Under the pieces are notes generated by a model. It was not told the DNA's origin, did not search any database, and saw only the letters and a list, made by a program, of their open reading frames with translations. A stretch of 64,000 nt of DNA from Rotaria sordida (taxonomy: Eukaryota; Rotifera; Eurotatoria; Philodinida; Philodinidae), in the NCBI GenBank assembly GCA_905250125.1, contig CAJNOL010000027.1, positions 186,001 to 250,000 on the forward strand, in the 5' to 3' direction. The position numbers were made by a program, and so were the translations under genes. This document shows, piece after piece, positions 47,686 through 58,777 of this stretch. Every line of letters begins with the position of its first letter. Position 1 is the stretch's first letter.

Positions 47686-50076
47686 TATAGATATTTATAT
47701 ATCTTTTCAATTTATTTTTGTTTATCTAATTATCACAATTGCTGCGGAAAACAAATAAATGTGTATCAATATTTCGACGATCCAAATTCAATCCGTCGAT
47801 TTTTGTTAGGATAGTATTTAAAAATAAATAAAATAAAACTATAAAGATTTATCTTCACATTTTAACAGAAAATTTTGAGCACGATTAAAATATAAAGTAT
47901 AATGAAATTGTGCTCACAATAGCATTTTTTCTTTTATGTTGAAAAAGCAGCTCGAGTGCAACATCTTTTTCTCGATAGACTCTCAAACACAATATTCATT
48001 CATGTATTGATATGTATCATGGTCTATGGATGGTGTATAACTAGAGTCCATCGGATCCGAGACCAACGTCACAGATTCTATGTACAACATCAAATATGTT
48101 GCCATAAAAATATATATACATATATCGTACCTTCTTCGCATTGACATAAAGTTTATTATAATGCAACGGAAGGATTTTTACATGATTCACAATATCAACA
48201 AATGTGACACTTTGAAATGGAATAAATCTCATCGATTAGTAAGAACAAATTGAGTTCAATACAATGATGATAATACTGTTTGCAAATTTTTATTGAAGAT
48301 CGTCTCTATTAAAGACATTCATAACTGATAAAAAGAAATCGATTGAGAATGATTTGATTTAACGTTTTTCATAAATTGTCAATTGTTTATGTCATTGAGG
48401 ATTCAATAAAGTAATAAAGAAAAAAAAATACTTTGCTAATTTTCATTTATCTTAAACTAGAATTATATTTTACGTTAAATAATAATAATATTAAGTATTT
48501 TCTATTTCTACCATAGGCATAAGACTTAGATTATTTTATTCGTTTTTCTCTCTAGTTATGTTCTATCGAGAAGGTTTGATTAATCTTGATGTCATGTTTT
48601 ATCAAGTCATAAAATACCTTTAACAGAAATGTAATTCAAAAAGAACAACGAAAAACAAAATGAAACAAGCCATATCTTAAAAGGAATGAACAACTATTCA
48701 AATATTTCTTATATTAGTTGATCGAGATTAACAATTATATAGTATCAATTTAAATTTGTCATCGATTGATTAAATAGTTACTCATAGGAAACAATGTTTA
48801 AATAGAATTAAATGATTTAAGAGAAAATTTATTAGATAACTTTCATAGAATAAAAATTCTTTCAAAACTTATTTGTAATTGAACTTGCTCATCATTAAAA
48901 CTAGTGTGCTAATGGGTAACGCAGAAGTTTTGTATTAATGTTGACATTGACATAGCATTACAATGTAACATTATGCAGATTTTATCCTTTTCTTTGTTAG
49001 AAAAAGTAAAATGTCTAGTGTACAAATATATAAAAGAATTTAATCGGAAATATTTTCTGAAGCAATCAATTTGGTGTTTATAACGCAAAAAAAACAAAGT
49101 TTTGTCTGAATACCTCACAAAGAAGCTGTGTCGTATTTCAAATAATATTGTTTAGTAGAGAGGTCGATAAATGTCTTTTTTTTTCATATCAAATATATAG
49201 ATCTTTAAATAACTTCTCTTTTGTTGTAGAATTTAATTTTCTTTGTCTGTGATTCGTAATTACGAACAATTGGTGGTATCAGAAGATATTATAATAATAA
49301 TGTTCATACCGTCTGTTCATCGAATTTTTTTGTAGTGTAATAGTCTCCTATCCTTGCCTTAGAAAAGAAAATCTTTCATCTTGTATGAAGGTTTTTTTTT
49401 GCTAAATTCAATAAAGTTGCAAAACAATTTTCTAATATCTTTAGTTCTAAGATTTTTCTGATCTTCAGAAAACATCTCCAATCTAATTCTTCTCTATATA
49501 CTTTTGTACTAGATATTTTGCTCTTTCAAAAAGGAATACGACTCTACGATATTGTATTGCAATGCTATATCAAAAAAACAAATTTTGCTTCCTCCATTAA
49601 TTGATTTATCCTTCCTAATAAGATCATTTTTTTCCTTTTCTTGACAAATCATTCAATTACTTGACATGTTTGAACACAGAATTAATATTATTAATCAAAC
49701 TTATTTCAAAATTGATTAAAATATTTTATGAGCTACACACTGTCATGCATTGTTTAAAAATATTTAACTATAAATATTAATAATCAAAGCTTTCAATAAA
49801 ACCAAAATTTCAATGATATTCATTAACCTATCAAAGAAATAAATTGCAACGAAAAAAAAATGAGAAATAAAAGAAAACAATATCCGTATTTAAAAGATTA
49901 TCTAATGGTTTTTTTCTGTTAAACGCATCTTTTCTGGTTTTTAAACGTGCATTAAAAAAACAACAGAAATAAAAAAAAACGAAAAATCACATGATTGAAT
50001 GAGTTTTGCTGTTTTAATGGACTTATTATTGTAGTAATAATGCGACCTAGAAAAAACTAAAATAAATACAAAAAAT
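47686..50076. other. Intergenic region between RABL3 and NMT tails
   Basis: 2.4 kb between convergent genes. Only short chance frames; no repeat family or RNA gene recognised. Confidence 0.5.
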
Positions 50077-52629
50077 TTAAACTTTTTTTTCGAAATAAAC
50101 CTTTTCGGGATTCATTTGTGGACATTTCCAATTGTAAATATAATATTGAAGATTTCCATCACCAACACCAAATTTAAGTTTTTCTAAAAATTCTTTATTA
50201 TCCATTACATCAAGTGCATTGAATACATCGACATCATTCTTAAAAATTTTGAAACAAAAAGAATAAAAATAAAAATAAACAAATATTTTAATTTACATTG
50301 TGTGCATGTATAAGACAATCATTAACAAGATCAGGAAGTGGTGTACGACTTGCAGCATAATAATACATATAACATGCATTTAATGTTTTATATTGTGGAT
50401 GACTCATAATTGTTGATGATAAATGATAATAAGATATAAAATCTGTTATTTCACCATCTTCTTGCTTTAAAATAAAATACAAAAAAAAAATCCAGATTTG
50501 AAAATTTTGTTTTAATTAAATATTTTTATTTTTACTTCAACAACAAATGAGCTAACAATATTTGAACGATTTTGGCATAGATATTCAAATTCTTCTTGAG
50601 TAAATACAGGTGACAAATCAAATTGTTTTAAATACTAGAAAAAAAAAAAAGAATGAAAAAGAATTCTTCACTTTTCTACAATTGATTTACTTGAGTAAGC
50701 AGAGCAAAAGCTTGTGGAACATCCGATTCACGCATTACACGAAAACCTTTTACATGTGTTTCCTATTTAAATAATAAAATAAATTTAATAGGTTTGTTTT
50801 TTTCTTTTAAATAAAATGAAAAAATCTTTACTTCGGGTAATCGATAGAGTTTTTGCATTCTTTGTAATGTCATATTTCTGCCCAAATAAGAAAATTTAAC
50901 AGCTATTAATTTTTTGACATTGAGTGATCGATGCCAATATCTATTTTAATTGTATATATGTTTTTATTATCGAAAAACTATGTTAAAAATAATTTACATA
51001 CCTACATTTACCAACAATACCTGGTAGAACAACACCAGCTGTGTAAACAGCTTGAAAGATACCTTCCAAATTAACACGTCGAGTTATTTCTTTAATTAAA
51101 ACAGGTGCCATACGTTTCAAACGTAATTTTTTGTGTACACACAAAAAATTGATTTCAACCATTTGAACTTCCCTTATGAAGAAAATTAAATATAGTAATT
51201 AATAGATATGAAAAGAAACAAAAAAAAGCCGATGTATTTATGTTAACATCATTTGTTTCAATTTCGTTTCATCCAAATATTCTTTTTTTTTTTAGGTATT
51301 GTCTATCATTAGTACTTAAAATTATCCCTTATCTATTTCCCATATACAAACTTGTTACTAAACACAATTATTTACAGTTGATTGTCATATTTTCTAGTCT
51401 AAGAATAATAATGTTTGATAGTATGTGTAATGGAAAATTCCTAAATAAATGCAATACTAAATGTGATTCAAACTGCTGTGTATTTATTGCTGAGATATGA
51501 AATTTTTAGTGGATTTTTCCTGTAGAACTCTAGTTTATACTTTTGATCTAATCAAGATATACTGAGTGAAAAAATTCTAACATTTTTTCTACAAGCTAGT
51601 ATAATTGCTACCTTTCTGTGAGTAAAGTTTCAGATCAAATTCCAAAAGTATGATTTCGTTTGAAAACTAGAACCCTATAGGAAAAATTCCCTATGTCAAT
51701 CAAAATTTACTTGTCTTCATTTCTTTTTTATTAATGTAACAAATCAAATGAAAAATTTAGTCAAAAATATTTTACTTGTCATAAACTTTCATTTTAATTG
51801 GTACAGCACTAATAAAACCGACCATTTTACGACTTTTTGTTACACGCAAAGCTACATGCCATTTTCGAATCCATCCTGGTGCACATAAAGCCCTAAAATT
51901 TATTGTTTAACAATTATTCTTCTATTATTAATTTTCAATAAGATTACCATCGTAAAAATGGCATTGAATAATCAAAACGAAACATATTGTCATCATCTTC
52001 CACATAGTTTTCATTTAAAAGAACATATAATTCTTTTAACTAAATTTAAAAAAAAAAGCAAATAATCATTAAGTTAAACTTCTTTTATTTTTTCTTTTTG
52101 TTTTACTTGTTCATCCTCAAGTATATCAACATCATCCCATATAAATCCATCTGGTAATTTATATGGTTCTGCTTTGAGTTCTTCAAGAAGTTTGTTTGGT
52201 TCTACAGGTCCATTATTTTCTGATGTTACTCTTGTTCCAATACTTGGTACAGGTTGTGTATGCCAAAATTTCCATTCTTGTCTCGATGCAGCTTCTTCAT
52301 CAGATTTTGGTGCACTTCGACTATTATTAGCAACACTAGCTTGTTCAGCTAGAACGATTTTTTTTAATAAACTTTGTACTGATTCTGTTGAGCGTGCCTA
52401 TTTTGAAAGAAAAAAAAATATATTAAAAAAGATTTCTAATAGAATTTTTTTTTTCTTTTACATTATTATTTTGTCCACTTCCATCAGGTACATCAGTCGT
52501 TGCAGCAGTAGAAGCTGCTACAGGTGTTACTTTGTCCTTTGTTTTTTTTTGTGTTGATTTAGTTGTTTGATCAACATCTGATTCAATTTGATTAGTATCT
52601 TTAAGCTCAGCTTGTTCTTGTTCGGCCAT
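50077..52629 (-). CDS. NMT: Glycylpeptide N-tetradecanoyltransferase (N-myristoyltransferase)
   Basis: Transfers myristate from myristoyl-CoA to N-terminal glycines. About ten exons, close to 500 residues. After a Gln/Thr/Lys-rich N-terminus come family landmarks in order: [75 protein letters not shown], the acyl-CoA binding strand and loop [38 protein letters not shown], and the C-terminal [20 protein letters not shown]. The C-terminus ends EKVYFEKKV, slightly different from the usual Leu/Gln end whose carboxylate acts in catalysis; a terminal carboxylate is still present. One long intron (about 51180-51775) holds a short foldback repeat. Head-to-head with SmD1, 434 bp apart. Confidence 0.96.
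51515..51697. repeat. Short foldback repeat in an NMT intron
   Basis: Inverted arms: TTTTTCCTGTAGAACTCTAG at left against, reverse-complemented, TTTTTCCTATAGGGTTCTAG at right. Inner parts GTTTCAGATC...AATTCCAAAAG resemble the inner arm of foldback copies A and B, so it may be a shortened, diverged relative. Confidence 0.6.
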
Positions 52630-53063
52630 GATTATAAAATCTAAAACAAGAAGAATGATTGTTATGATAAATGAGCATTAAGGTAAGGAAAGACGAATGC
52701 AAAAGACCTTCAACAAATACAAATATCTATTGACATAATTATAAAAAATGAGAAAAGATATAATGTCAACAGTTATTATACATAAAAAGAATGACGAAAA
52801 AGTTGGAATTTTTTATTTTGGAAACAGTTTTTGTTTCCTATATTTCTTAGATGACGCTGTATGTATTTTTTTTGTTGATGGATGTAGAGGTTTAAAATAA
52901 AAATGAATCTGATTTGTAAATTTTCGACCATTGATTGAAGAGAAATGTATTTATTTATTACTTCTTTCTTTCGTTCGCTTTTTTGACAAAGACTTAGTCT
53001 TTCACAATATTTTGCTTTTTTTTTTTATTTGTAATTGTAAGAAAAAAATAGAGAGATAAAAAG
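52630..53063. promoter_or_regulatory. Shared divergent promoter region, NMT / SmD1
   Basis: 434 bp between the two start codons of head-to-head housekeeping genes. Both promoters must lie here or in leader introns. No TATA box or initiator can be assigned confidently in such AT-rich DNA. Confidence 0.4.
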
Positions 53064-53641
53064 ATGAAACTTGTTCGATTTCTTATGAAATTAACTCACG
53101 AAAGTGTTACAATAGCACTTAAAAATGGTTCCAATGTTTTTGGTACAGTTATCGGTGTTGATATGTCAATGAATACACATTTAAAATCAGCTAAATTAAC
53201 ACCAAAAAATGGTGAACCAATTTCATTTGATTTTATTACTATTCGAGGTTTGATCTTATTCAATGAATATAATTATAAAAAAAAATTAAATTTTTATGTT
53301 GTTTTTTTCTTAGGTAACAATATTCGATATTTCATTTTGCCAGATAGTCTACCATTAGATACATTACTTGTTGATGATACACCAAAAACTAAACCTAAAC
53401 GTGAACGACCCGGTTTGTATAAAATATTTTAATATTTGTATAAGAGTTAATTTATTATTTGTTTTAGGTCCAACTGGTATGGGAACTAGAGGTATGTGGA
53501 AAACGTTTTTTTTTTCTTTTTGTTAAATTTTTTATTTTGTATAATATAGGTCGTGGACGAGGTCGTGGTCGTGGACGAGGTCGAGGAGGTGGTGGTGGAG
53601 GTAATCGTGAAGGTGGTGGCTTTGGTGGTCGAAATCGTTGA
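53064..53641 (+). CDS. SNRPD1: Small nuclear ribonucleoprotein Sm D1
   Basis: Core Sm-ring subunit of spliceosomal snRNPs. Four exons, about 131 residues. Sm1 motif ([32 protein letters not shown]) and Sm2 motif ([20 protein letters not shown]), followed by [18 protein letters not shown] and a C-terminal Arg-Gly tail ([14 protein letters not shown]) that is symmetrically dimethylated and bound by SMN in animals. The first splice G|GTTTGATC...TTAG|GTAAC restores IRGNNIRYF. Full length; start at the canonical [10 protein letters not shown]. Confidence 0.97.
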
Positions 53642-54142
53642 TATTAATATATCAAAGAGTATGATTGACTTAATGGCAATGCCCGTTTTATTGTCAAAAA
53701 CTATCTTGTTCGTTGTTTGTTATATTTCACTATTGTCAAAGAAAGAAAAAAAAAAAAGATCTATTCTAGACAAAAAGAAAACCACATTTTTGATTTATTA
53801 TGAACTCAATATATGGGTAGTGTACTGCTTCAATTTTATTCTAGCAAAAAAAAAATCTTCTTCGATGAAATTTATACAAAAGTACGGAGTACAGTCTAGA
53901 AGTCTCGTAAAGTCTTTGAAATCGTTAGTGAGTGTGATAAACTTGGTTAGAGAAATGTTTGTATGATGTTATGATAGATTGGTCTTGATGTGTTATATTG
54001 AAATATGTCTTTAACTTATGACACAAAATCAAAGAAGAGACACGTATAGGTCACAAGAACATATGCAAGAAAGTAACTCAATATTTTATTACTTGTCTTG
54101 CAGATCATGAAAAAATAAAACTCAATATTATTTTCTGTACAA
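53642..54142. other. SmD1 3' flank
   Basis: 500 bp between convergent genes. A plus-strand frame continues across it only as a shadow of the Arg-Gly tail in another frame. No other feature. Confidence 0.5.
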
Positions 54143-55898
54143 TCAAATTATTAAAGCATCATTAATTAATGCATAATAGAGTTCATCATAAGAAATAAGT
54201 CCATCTTGATTTTTATCTATCTCAGATATAACATGATAGAATTCTTCTTCATTAAGATGAATATTAAATTGTTTAAGTAATTGTTTAAAGGCAATTTGAG
54301 TTAAATATCCTTGATGATTTTTATCGATCATTTTAAACACGCGATAGATATTTCCATAATTCTGTACACACTAAATCAAAAATAAATCACAAGTCAAATC
54401 TATATTCTTCTATTTTTGATTTATTTACTTGAGAACGAATTCGATTAAGAATACAATTAATTGTAATTGGTGAATATGTCCAAGATTGCTTAAAGAATAT
54501 AATTATTTCAATAAGAATATTTATCTTTTTTTGTTTTTGTTTTATTATCTTACTTTTGATTGAATAACATATGTTGAACGAGAAAAAATATTTTGATTAA
54601 GATTTTTTAATGATAATTGATTAGAAAAATGTTGCATAAAATCAAAATAATTAAATTGTCCATTAGCTTTTGGTGAAAATAATAAAGCAAGTTCACATTG
54701 TTGATTATCATTCAAAGGAAAACAATATTTTTTCATTAAATTCTATGTAAAAAAAAAAGAAGCCGTTAGCGCAATCCTTGCAAGATTAACATGTGAAATA
54801 CAATGAAGCTGCTGGTATTGTAAAAGAGGGTATTAATCTCAATTTATGATTTCCTACCTACTCTTAATGCATGTCGATAATGAAAGATATTGATCGCAAT
54901 ATATATATATTGCAATGTATATCAAAAACGAAACCGATCGGTCTGAAATTCGTATTGGTTTCATTTCTGATGAGCGTGAAAGAAAAATACAGGACAACTA
55001 TCGTATTAATCTTACAGTGGACTTTGATCTCACAGTGATAATCTCTTAATAATGTTGGTCACGTTTGTGAGGATGGAATGAGTCTAAATTTCTACCTCTA
55101 CCCTTCGACACTTCTTTTAGATTGTGTTTCACAAAAAGATGAATACATCTTTAAAATACATACAATGGCTTGATCAATAGTAATAAATAGTCGACCATAT
55201 CGATCGAGAGAACTATATAAAAGAAATTTTTTTTTTTATTTCTAAAAAAAACCGATGAATTTACTTACAAAAATTCATCTTTCAAATTTTGCCAATATTT
55301 TTTAACTATATGATTAATACGTATTGAATAATTTAATATTCGACATTGATTTGATGATAATAGATTATCTTTTGAACAACCGATTGAGTCTCAAAAAAAA
55401 TATATATATATATAATAATACGAATTATTCTTAAAAAAAATCTTACTTTGATTATTTTCTAACTGACATGGAACAAAATTTTGAAGAAATATTTCATAAG
55501 AAATACCTTTAGTAGATGGTTGACATGAATTCCATAAAGATTCAAGATTAGAATTATTAATTACAATACCTGAACTAGATTATGTAAAAAAAAAATACTA
55601 TGACTTAATTTTTTTGTTTTGATATTTCAAATCAATACCTTCGTAAAATACGTTCAAATGTTTGTTTATTAATAAAATTATTTTTTTTACAATATTGATG
55701 AATAATAGACATATGATTAATAAAATATTTTTGTAAATAAGGTTTTATTTCATCAAGATATAATAGTTTTTTCTTTGAGTATATATTTGAAACTGATTTC
55801 CAATTACGTAAATTATTAGAAAACGTAGAAAATTCATTCGATTGCTGATACATATGTAATCGATTGTCAAATATATTATTTTTATCAAGAGTTCTCAT
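54143..55898 (-). CDS. EF-hand calcium-binding protein (EFCAB6-like)
   Basis: About six or seven exons. The C-terminus carries two recognisable EF-hands: FKMIDKNHQGYLTQIAFKQL and ISEIDKNQDGLISYDELYYA, each with Asp/Asn/Asp-Gly loop ligands. Upstream are degenerate EF-like helices (FSPKANGQFNYFDFMQHF; SLDRYGRLFITIDQAI; CKKNNFINKQTFERILRRY). A series of degenerate hands ending in good ones is reminiscent of EFCAB6/DJBP-type axonemal proteins, but only the EF-hand assignment is firm. The ATG at 55898 is used because the frame upstream has only TTG. A long intron (about 54745-55160) separates two exons. Probably cilia- or sperm-related by analogy; inference. Confidence 0.75.
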
Positions 55899-56228
55899 TG
55901 TATTCAAATTGTTTTATAATATTATTATGATCAATGTTTGATGCATGAAAATTTTTCATATAAAGAAAAAAAAAACGACTTAGCAACTGATAAAAGCTTT
56001 TATAGTTTTCTAATTAAACAAATATACATGTAAATTCGTTTTTATTTGCTATAATGTAAATAAGATTTTTATTGGTTATATTGTCAATTAAAAACCAACA
56101 TTGACTTTATTTTCAGATTTATTTATTATGTTTGATTAAAGACCGATAAAAAGTAAATTAAGTTGTTTTTTTGTATTTACAACCAAAAAAGAAGAAAAAT
56201 TCGTATGTATTTTTCTTCTTATTTTGTT
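55899..56228. other. Intergenic spacer
   Basis: 330 bp between the EF-hand gene start and the GNAT stop, both minus strand. No feature recognised. Confidence 0.5.
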
Positions 56229-56942
56229 TCATTTCTCAAGCTGAGTGGGTATACGATTACAATTTTCTATGCTCTTTTCATTATCTGATTGTTTTATATC
56301 AATAGCATCTGGATCTCGACATAGACCAGTAACATTTTTTACATTATCTAAATTTAGTTTTAATGCATATGCATGATTTGTTGTATGATGTGGTTCAGGA
56401 TCAAGATATTTAGGTAAATATTCATAACATCGCCAACCACATTTTTCATAGAATTCAAGTGCAATTGTATTTAATGTATTTACATGTAAACTTATATATT
56501 TAATACCATTTTGTTGTTCATTTAATGCACGATAAATACTTTGTTGTAAAAGATGTGTACCTAAACCTTGTCGACGATATTCTTTTCGTGTTGCCATATG
56601 ACATATATAAAGATTATCGAATGAATTTTTTTGTCTTGTTAATATTATTATTGCACTTATATTAGCTGTAATTGATGTTGCATTAAGTGGAACAAATACA
56701 TATGCAATACCATTATTTTGCATACAATTTATAATTGCATACCAAAATCTAGCATTTGGCATTTCAAATAGATCACGTAATGTTTTTTCAAAGAAAAACC
56801 ATCGTTGATAACTATCATACATGATAGAATTATTTGATAATAGATTTAATTCATACAAACGATGAGCATTTTTATAATCAATACCAATACGAATAAATTT
56901 AATATTTGTTGCTCGATCATATAATTGAAGTTTTGATGACAT
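56229..56942 (-). CDS. GNAT-family N-acetyltransferase (NAA60/NAA50-like)
   Basis: Single exon, 237 residues. GNAT fold: substrate side around residues 20-70 (RIGIDYKNAHRLYELN), central strands SAIIILTRQ and LYICHMATRK, acetyl-CoA pyrophosphate loop EYRRQGLGTHLLQ (R/QxxGxG, residues 121-133), then YISLHVNTLNTIALEFYEKC and GWRCYEYLPKYL. The HVNTLNTIALEFYEKCGW stretch and the YLPKYL ending resemble N-terminal acetyltransferases NAA60 and NAA50. No membrane anchor is obvious at the C-terminus, unlike NAA60. The ATG is one nucleotide downstream of a TTAG acceptor, and the previous gene ends 69 bp upstream: consistent with trans-splicing or an alternative cis-fusion. Substrate not inferable. Confidence 0.85.
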   Translation of the reverse strand: MSSKLQLYDRATNIKFIRIGIDYKNAHRLYELNLLSNNSIMYDSYQRWFFFEKTLRDLFEMPNARFWYAIINCMQNNGIAYVFVPLNATSITANISAIIILTRQKNSFDNLYICHMATRKEYRRQGLGTHLLQQSIYRALNEQQNGIKYISLHVNTLNTIALEFYEKCGWRCYEYLPKYLDPEPHHTTNHAYALKLNLDNVKNVTGLCRDPDAIDIKQSDNEKSIENCNRIPTQLEK

Positions 56943-57011
56943 TCTAATTTAATATATTAATAATCGAGATGACAAAAAGAAAAGACAAATATAAAATGTA
57001 ATTTTGTTTTC

Positions 57012-57236
57012 TTACTTGAGTGTACGAGGACAACATAAATATTCTTTACTACATTTACCTTTTTTTCCATAACATGATCGACCAGGTATAGAACATTGTG
57101 CTGAAAAAGTAAAAGTCGATACGTTAAATATCGAAAAAGCTGGTCGACCATTTGAACAATAATAAACAGAATAATCAGATTTACAAGGTACAATCACGAT
57201 CAATAATAATAACGCAAAACATATTGATAGAAACAT
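57012..57236 (-). CDS. Small secreted cysteine-rich protein
   Basis: 74 residues in one exon. Signal peptide about residues 1-20 (MFLSICFALLLLIVIVPCKS). The mature part has six cysteines (27, 48, 55, 62, 68, 69) spaced C-x20-C-x6-C-x6-C-x5-CC, with GRSCYGKKGKCSKEYLCC suggesting a disulfide-stabilised mini-domain ending in a CC pair. I do not recognise the family; defence peptide, matrix protein and protease-inhibitor roles are all open. The ATG at 57236 is preferred to an upstream in-frame TTG. The stop codon overlaps a good splice donor (CTCAA|GTAAGA), so splicing to the acceptor before the GNAT gene would remove the stop and fuse the two frames. Confidence 0.75.
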   Translation of the reverse strand: MFLSICFALLLLIVIVPCKSDYSVYYCSNGRPAFSIFNVSTFTFSAQCSIPGRSCYGKKGKCSKEYLCCPRTLK

Positions 57237-57691
57237 TGCTTTTTTATTCAATGAATTATTTTATTGGTTCTATTTCGTACAAGAACAAAGAAATTTGATC
57301 TGCGAACACATCAGTACCAAAAAGAGTAAAGTTTCAAACAGTACATTTTTCAGATAAAAATGACAGTTTAAAAATAGCTCATTTAATGAGTTTCATTGTA
57401 TTGTTACTTTGAAATTCTACTAAAAGATTTGTTGCACTAAAGGAAATTTTGAAATTTATTTTCATTATTCGTTTATGATAGTTTCGTCAAACTAGTCTAT
57501 AGTGACTATTCTATTTGTTTACGAATATGTTTTTTTTTTCTTTTTCATACATCTTATATAAGAGACACGAAAAGACGAAGAATGACTAGAATATATTTTG
57601 TTTTCTATCTACAATTGTTTATATCGTTCTATCATTCGTTATGTTCTCGATGGATAGTGCATGAAAAAGAATAATTTCATATATTGAAATA
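57237..57691. promoter_or_regulatory. Divergent upstream region, Cys-rich protein / homeobox gene
   Basis: 455 bp between head-to-head starts. It contains TATATAAG near 57554, about 140 bp upstream of the homeobox ATG, a possible core promoter element but weak evidence in AT-rich DNA. Confidence 0.3.
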
Positions 57692-58777
57692 ATGGATCAA
57701 ATTGATAATAGATCAAGTACAAATATTCGACAACATACATTCTCTGAAATGATGCAACAACATATAAGTAGTGATTTTTCATTTCAATATTCACCTAATT
57801 GTGAGAATTAAAATAAAAATTATTATCTTATTTTATTTTTTTTTTAACTTTATAGATTCGGATCAATTTCTTCAACAAAATTCTAATGAAGATATTTCCA
57901 TGATACAATCATCAAATATAGAACATGAACAAAATGAAAATGAACAAACATCAATGCCTATTATATATAAAAAACGTGTACGAACAAAATTTACTGAAGA
58001 ACAGGTATAATAGAAAAATATTTGAAAATTTTCTTTTTCATTTATTTTAAAATTTCAAAACAAAATTAGTTAAATATACTTGAATCTACTTTTCAACAAC
58101 ATCGTTATCCGACTGTTGATATTGTTGATGATCTTGTTGAATTACTTAATTTACCTACACAAAAAATAACGGTAATATAAAATCAAACAAAAAAAAAATA
58201 TTTTGTACTCTTTTTTTTTTGTTTAGATTTGGTTTCAAAATCGTCGAGCTCGTTTAAAAAAAAGTCAACAAAAATTTGATGATCAATATTCATGTGATAA
58301 AGATAATCAACAACAATATGATAGTGGCATTCATTTGGTATAATAAATAAACTAATAAAATATTTTAAATCTATGTTATTTTTCAGGATGATGATATTTC
58401 ACATGATTCTCCAGGAAGTCCTCCAGCTAATTCATTACTTCCATTGCCACCGCCACCACCACCCCCACCTCCACCACCACCATTTATTACTCCACCATCG
58501 TCATATTATTTTCCTCATTCTCATCATTCGTTTTATAATTCAATGTGGCCAAATTTTCAGTAATAGAAAATTTAAACAAGAAAAACGAATCTTTTTCTTT
58601 TAATTCTTGTTTTTTAGTTATCCATTACCACCAAGTTCTTTCCAACCAACAATGATTAATGCTACTAATATGCCATATAATCTAATGAATTATAATTCGT
58701 GTGAAATATCTTCACCATTTGTTTTTCAAAATGTGAGCAATTATCAACATCAAAGAGAATTTAACGATGAACAATAA
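57692..58777 (+). CDS. Divergent homeodomain transcription factor
   Basis: About six exons, roughly 285 residues. Homeodomain at residues about 75-134, starting KKRVRTKFTEEQLNILESTF and ending ITIWFQNRRARLKKSQ. Canonical positions are present: R5, L16, F20, I47, W48, F49, Q50, N51, R53. Length is the standard 60. Helix 1-2 residues (HRYPTVDIVDDLVELLNLPT) are unlike the common ANTP or PRD consensus, so the class is uncertain; Q50 and the YP motif lean toward PRD-like/lineage-specific. No paired domain, hexapeptide or other partner domain. The C-terminus is Pro-rich ([14 protein letters not shown]) then Ser/Tyr/Asn-rich. Expected to be nuclear and DNA-binding. Confidence 0.88.

Noticed and set aside
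47956..48232. Overlapping short frames on both strands
   Set aside because: Chance frames in intergenic sequence with no splice partners or motifs.
53553..53966. 137-codon frame over the end of SmD1
   Set aside because: Out-of-frame reading of the Arg-Gly tail continuing into 3' flank.
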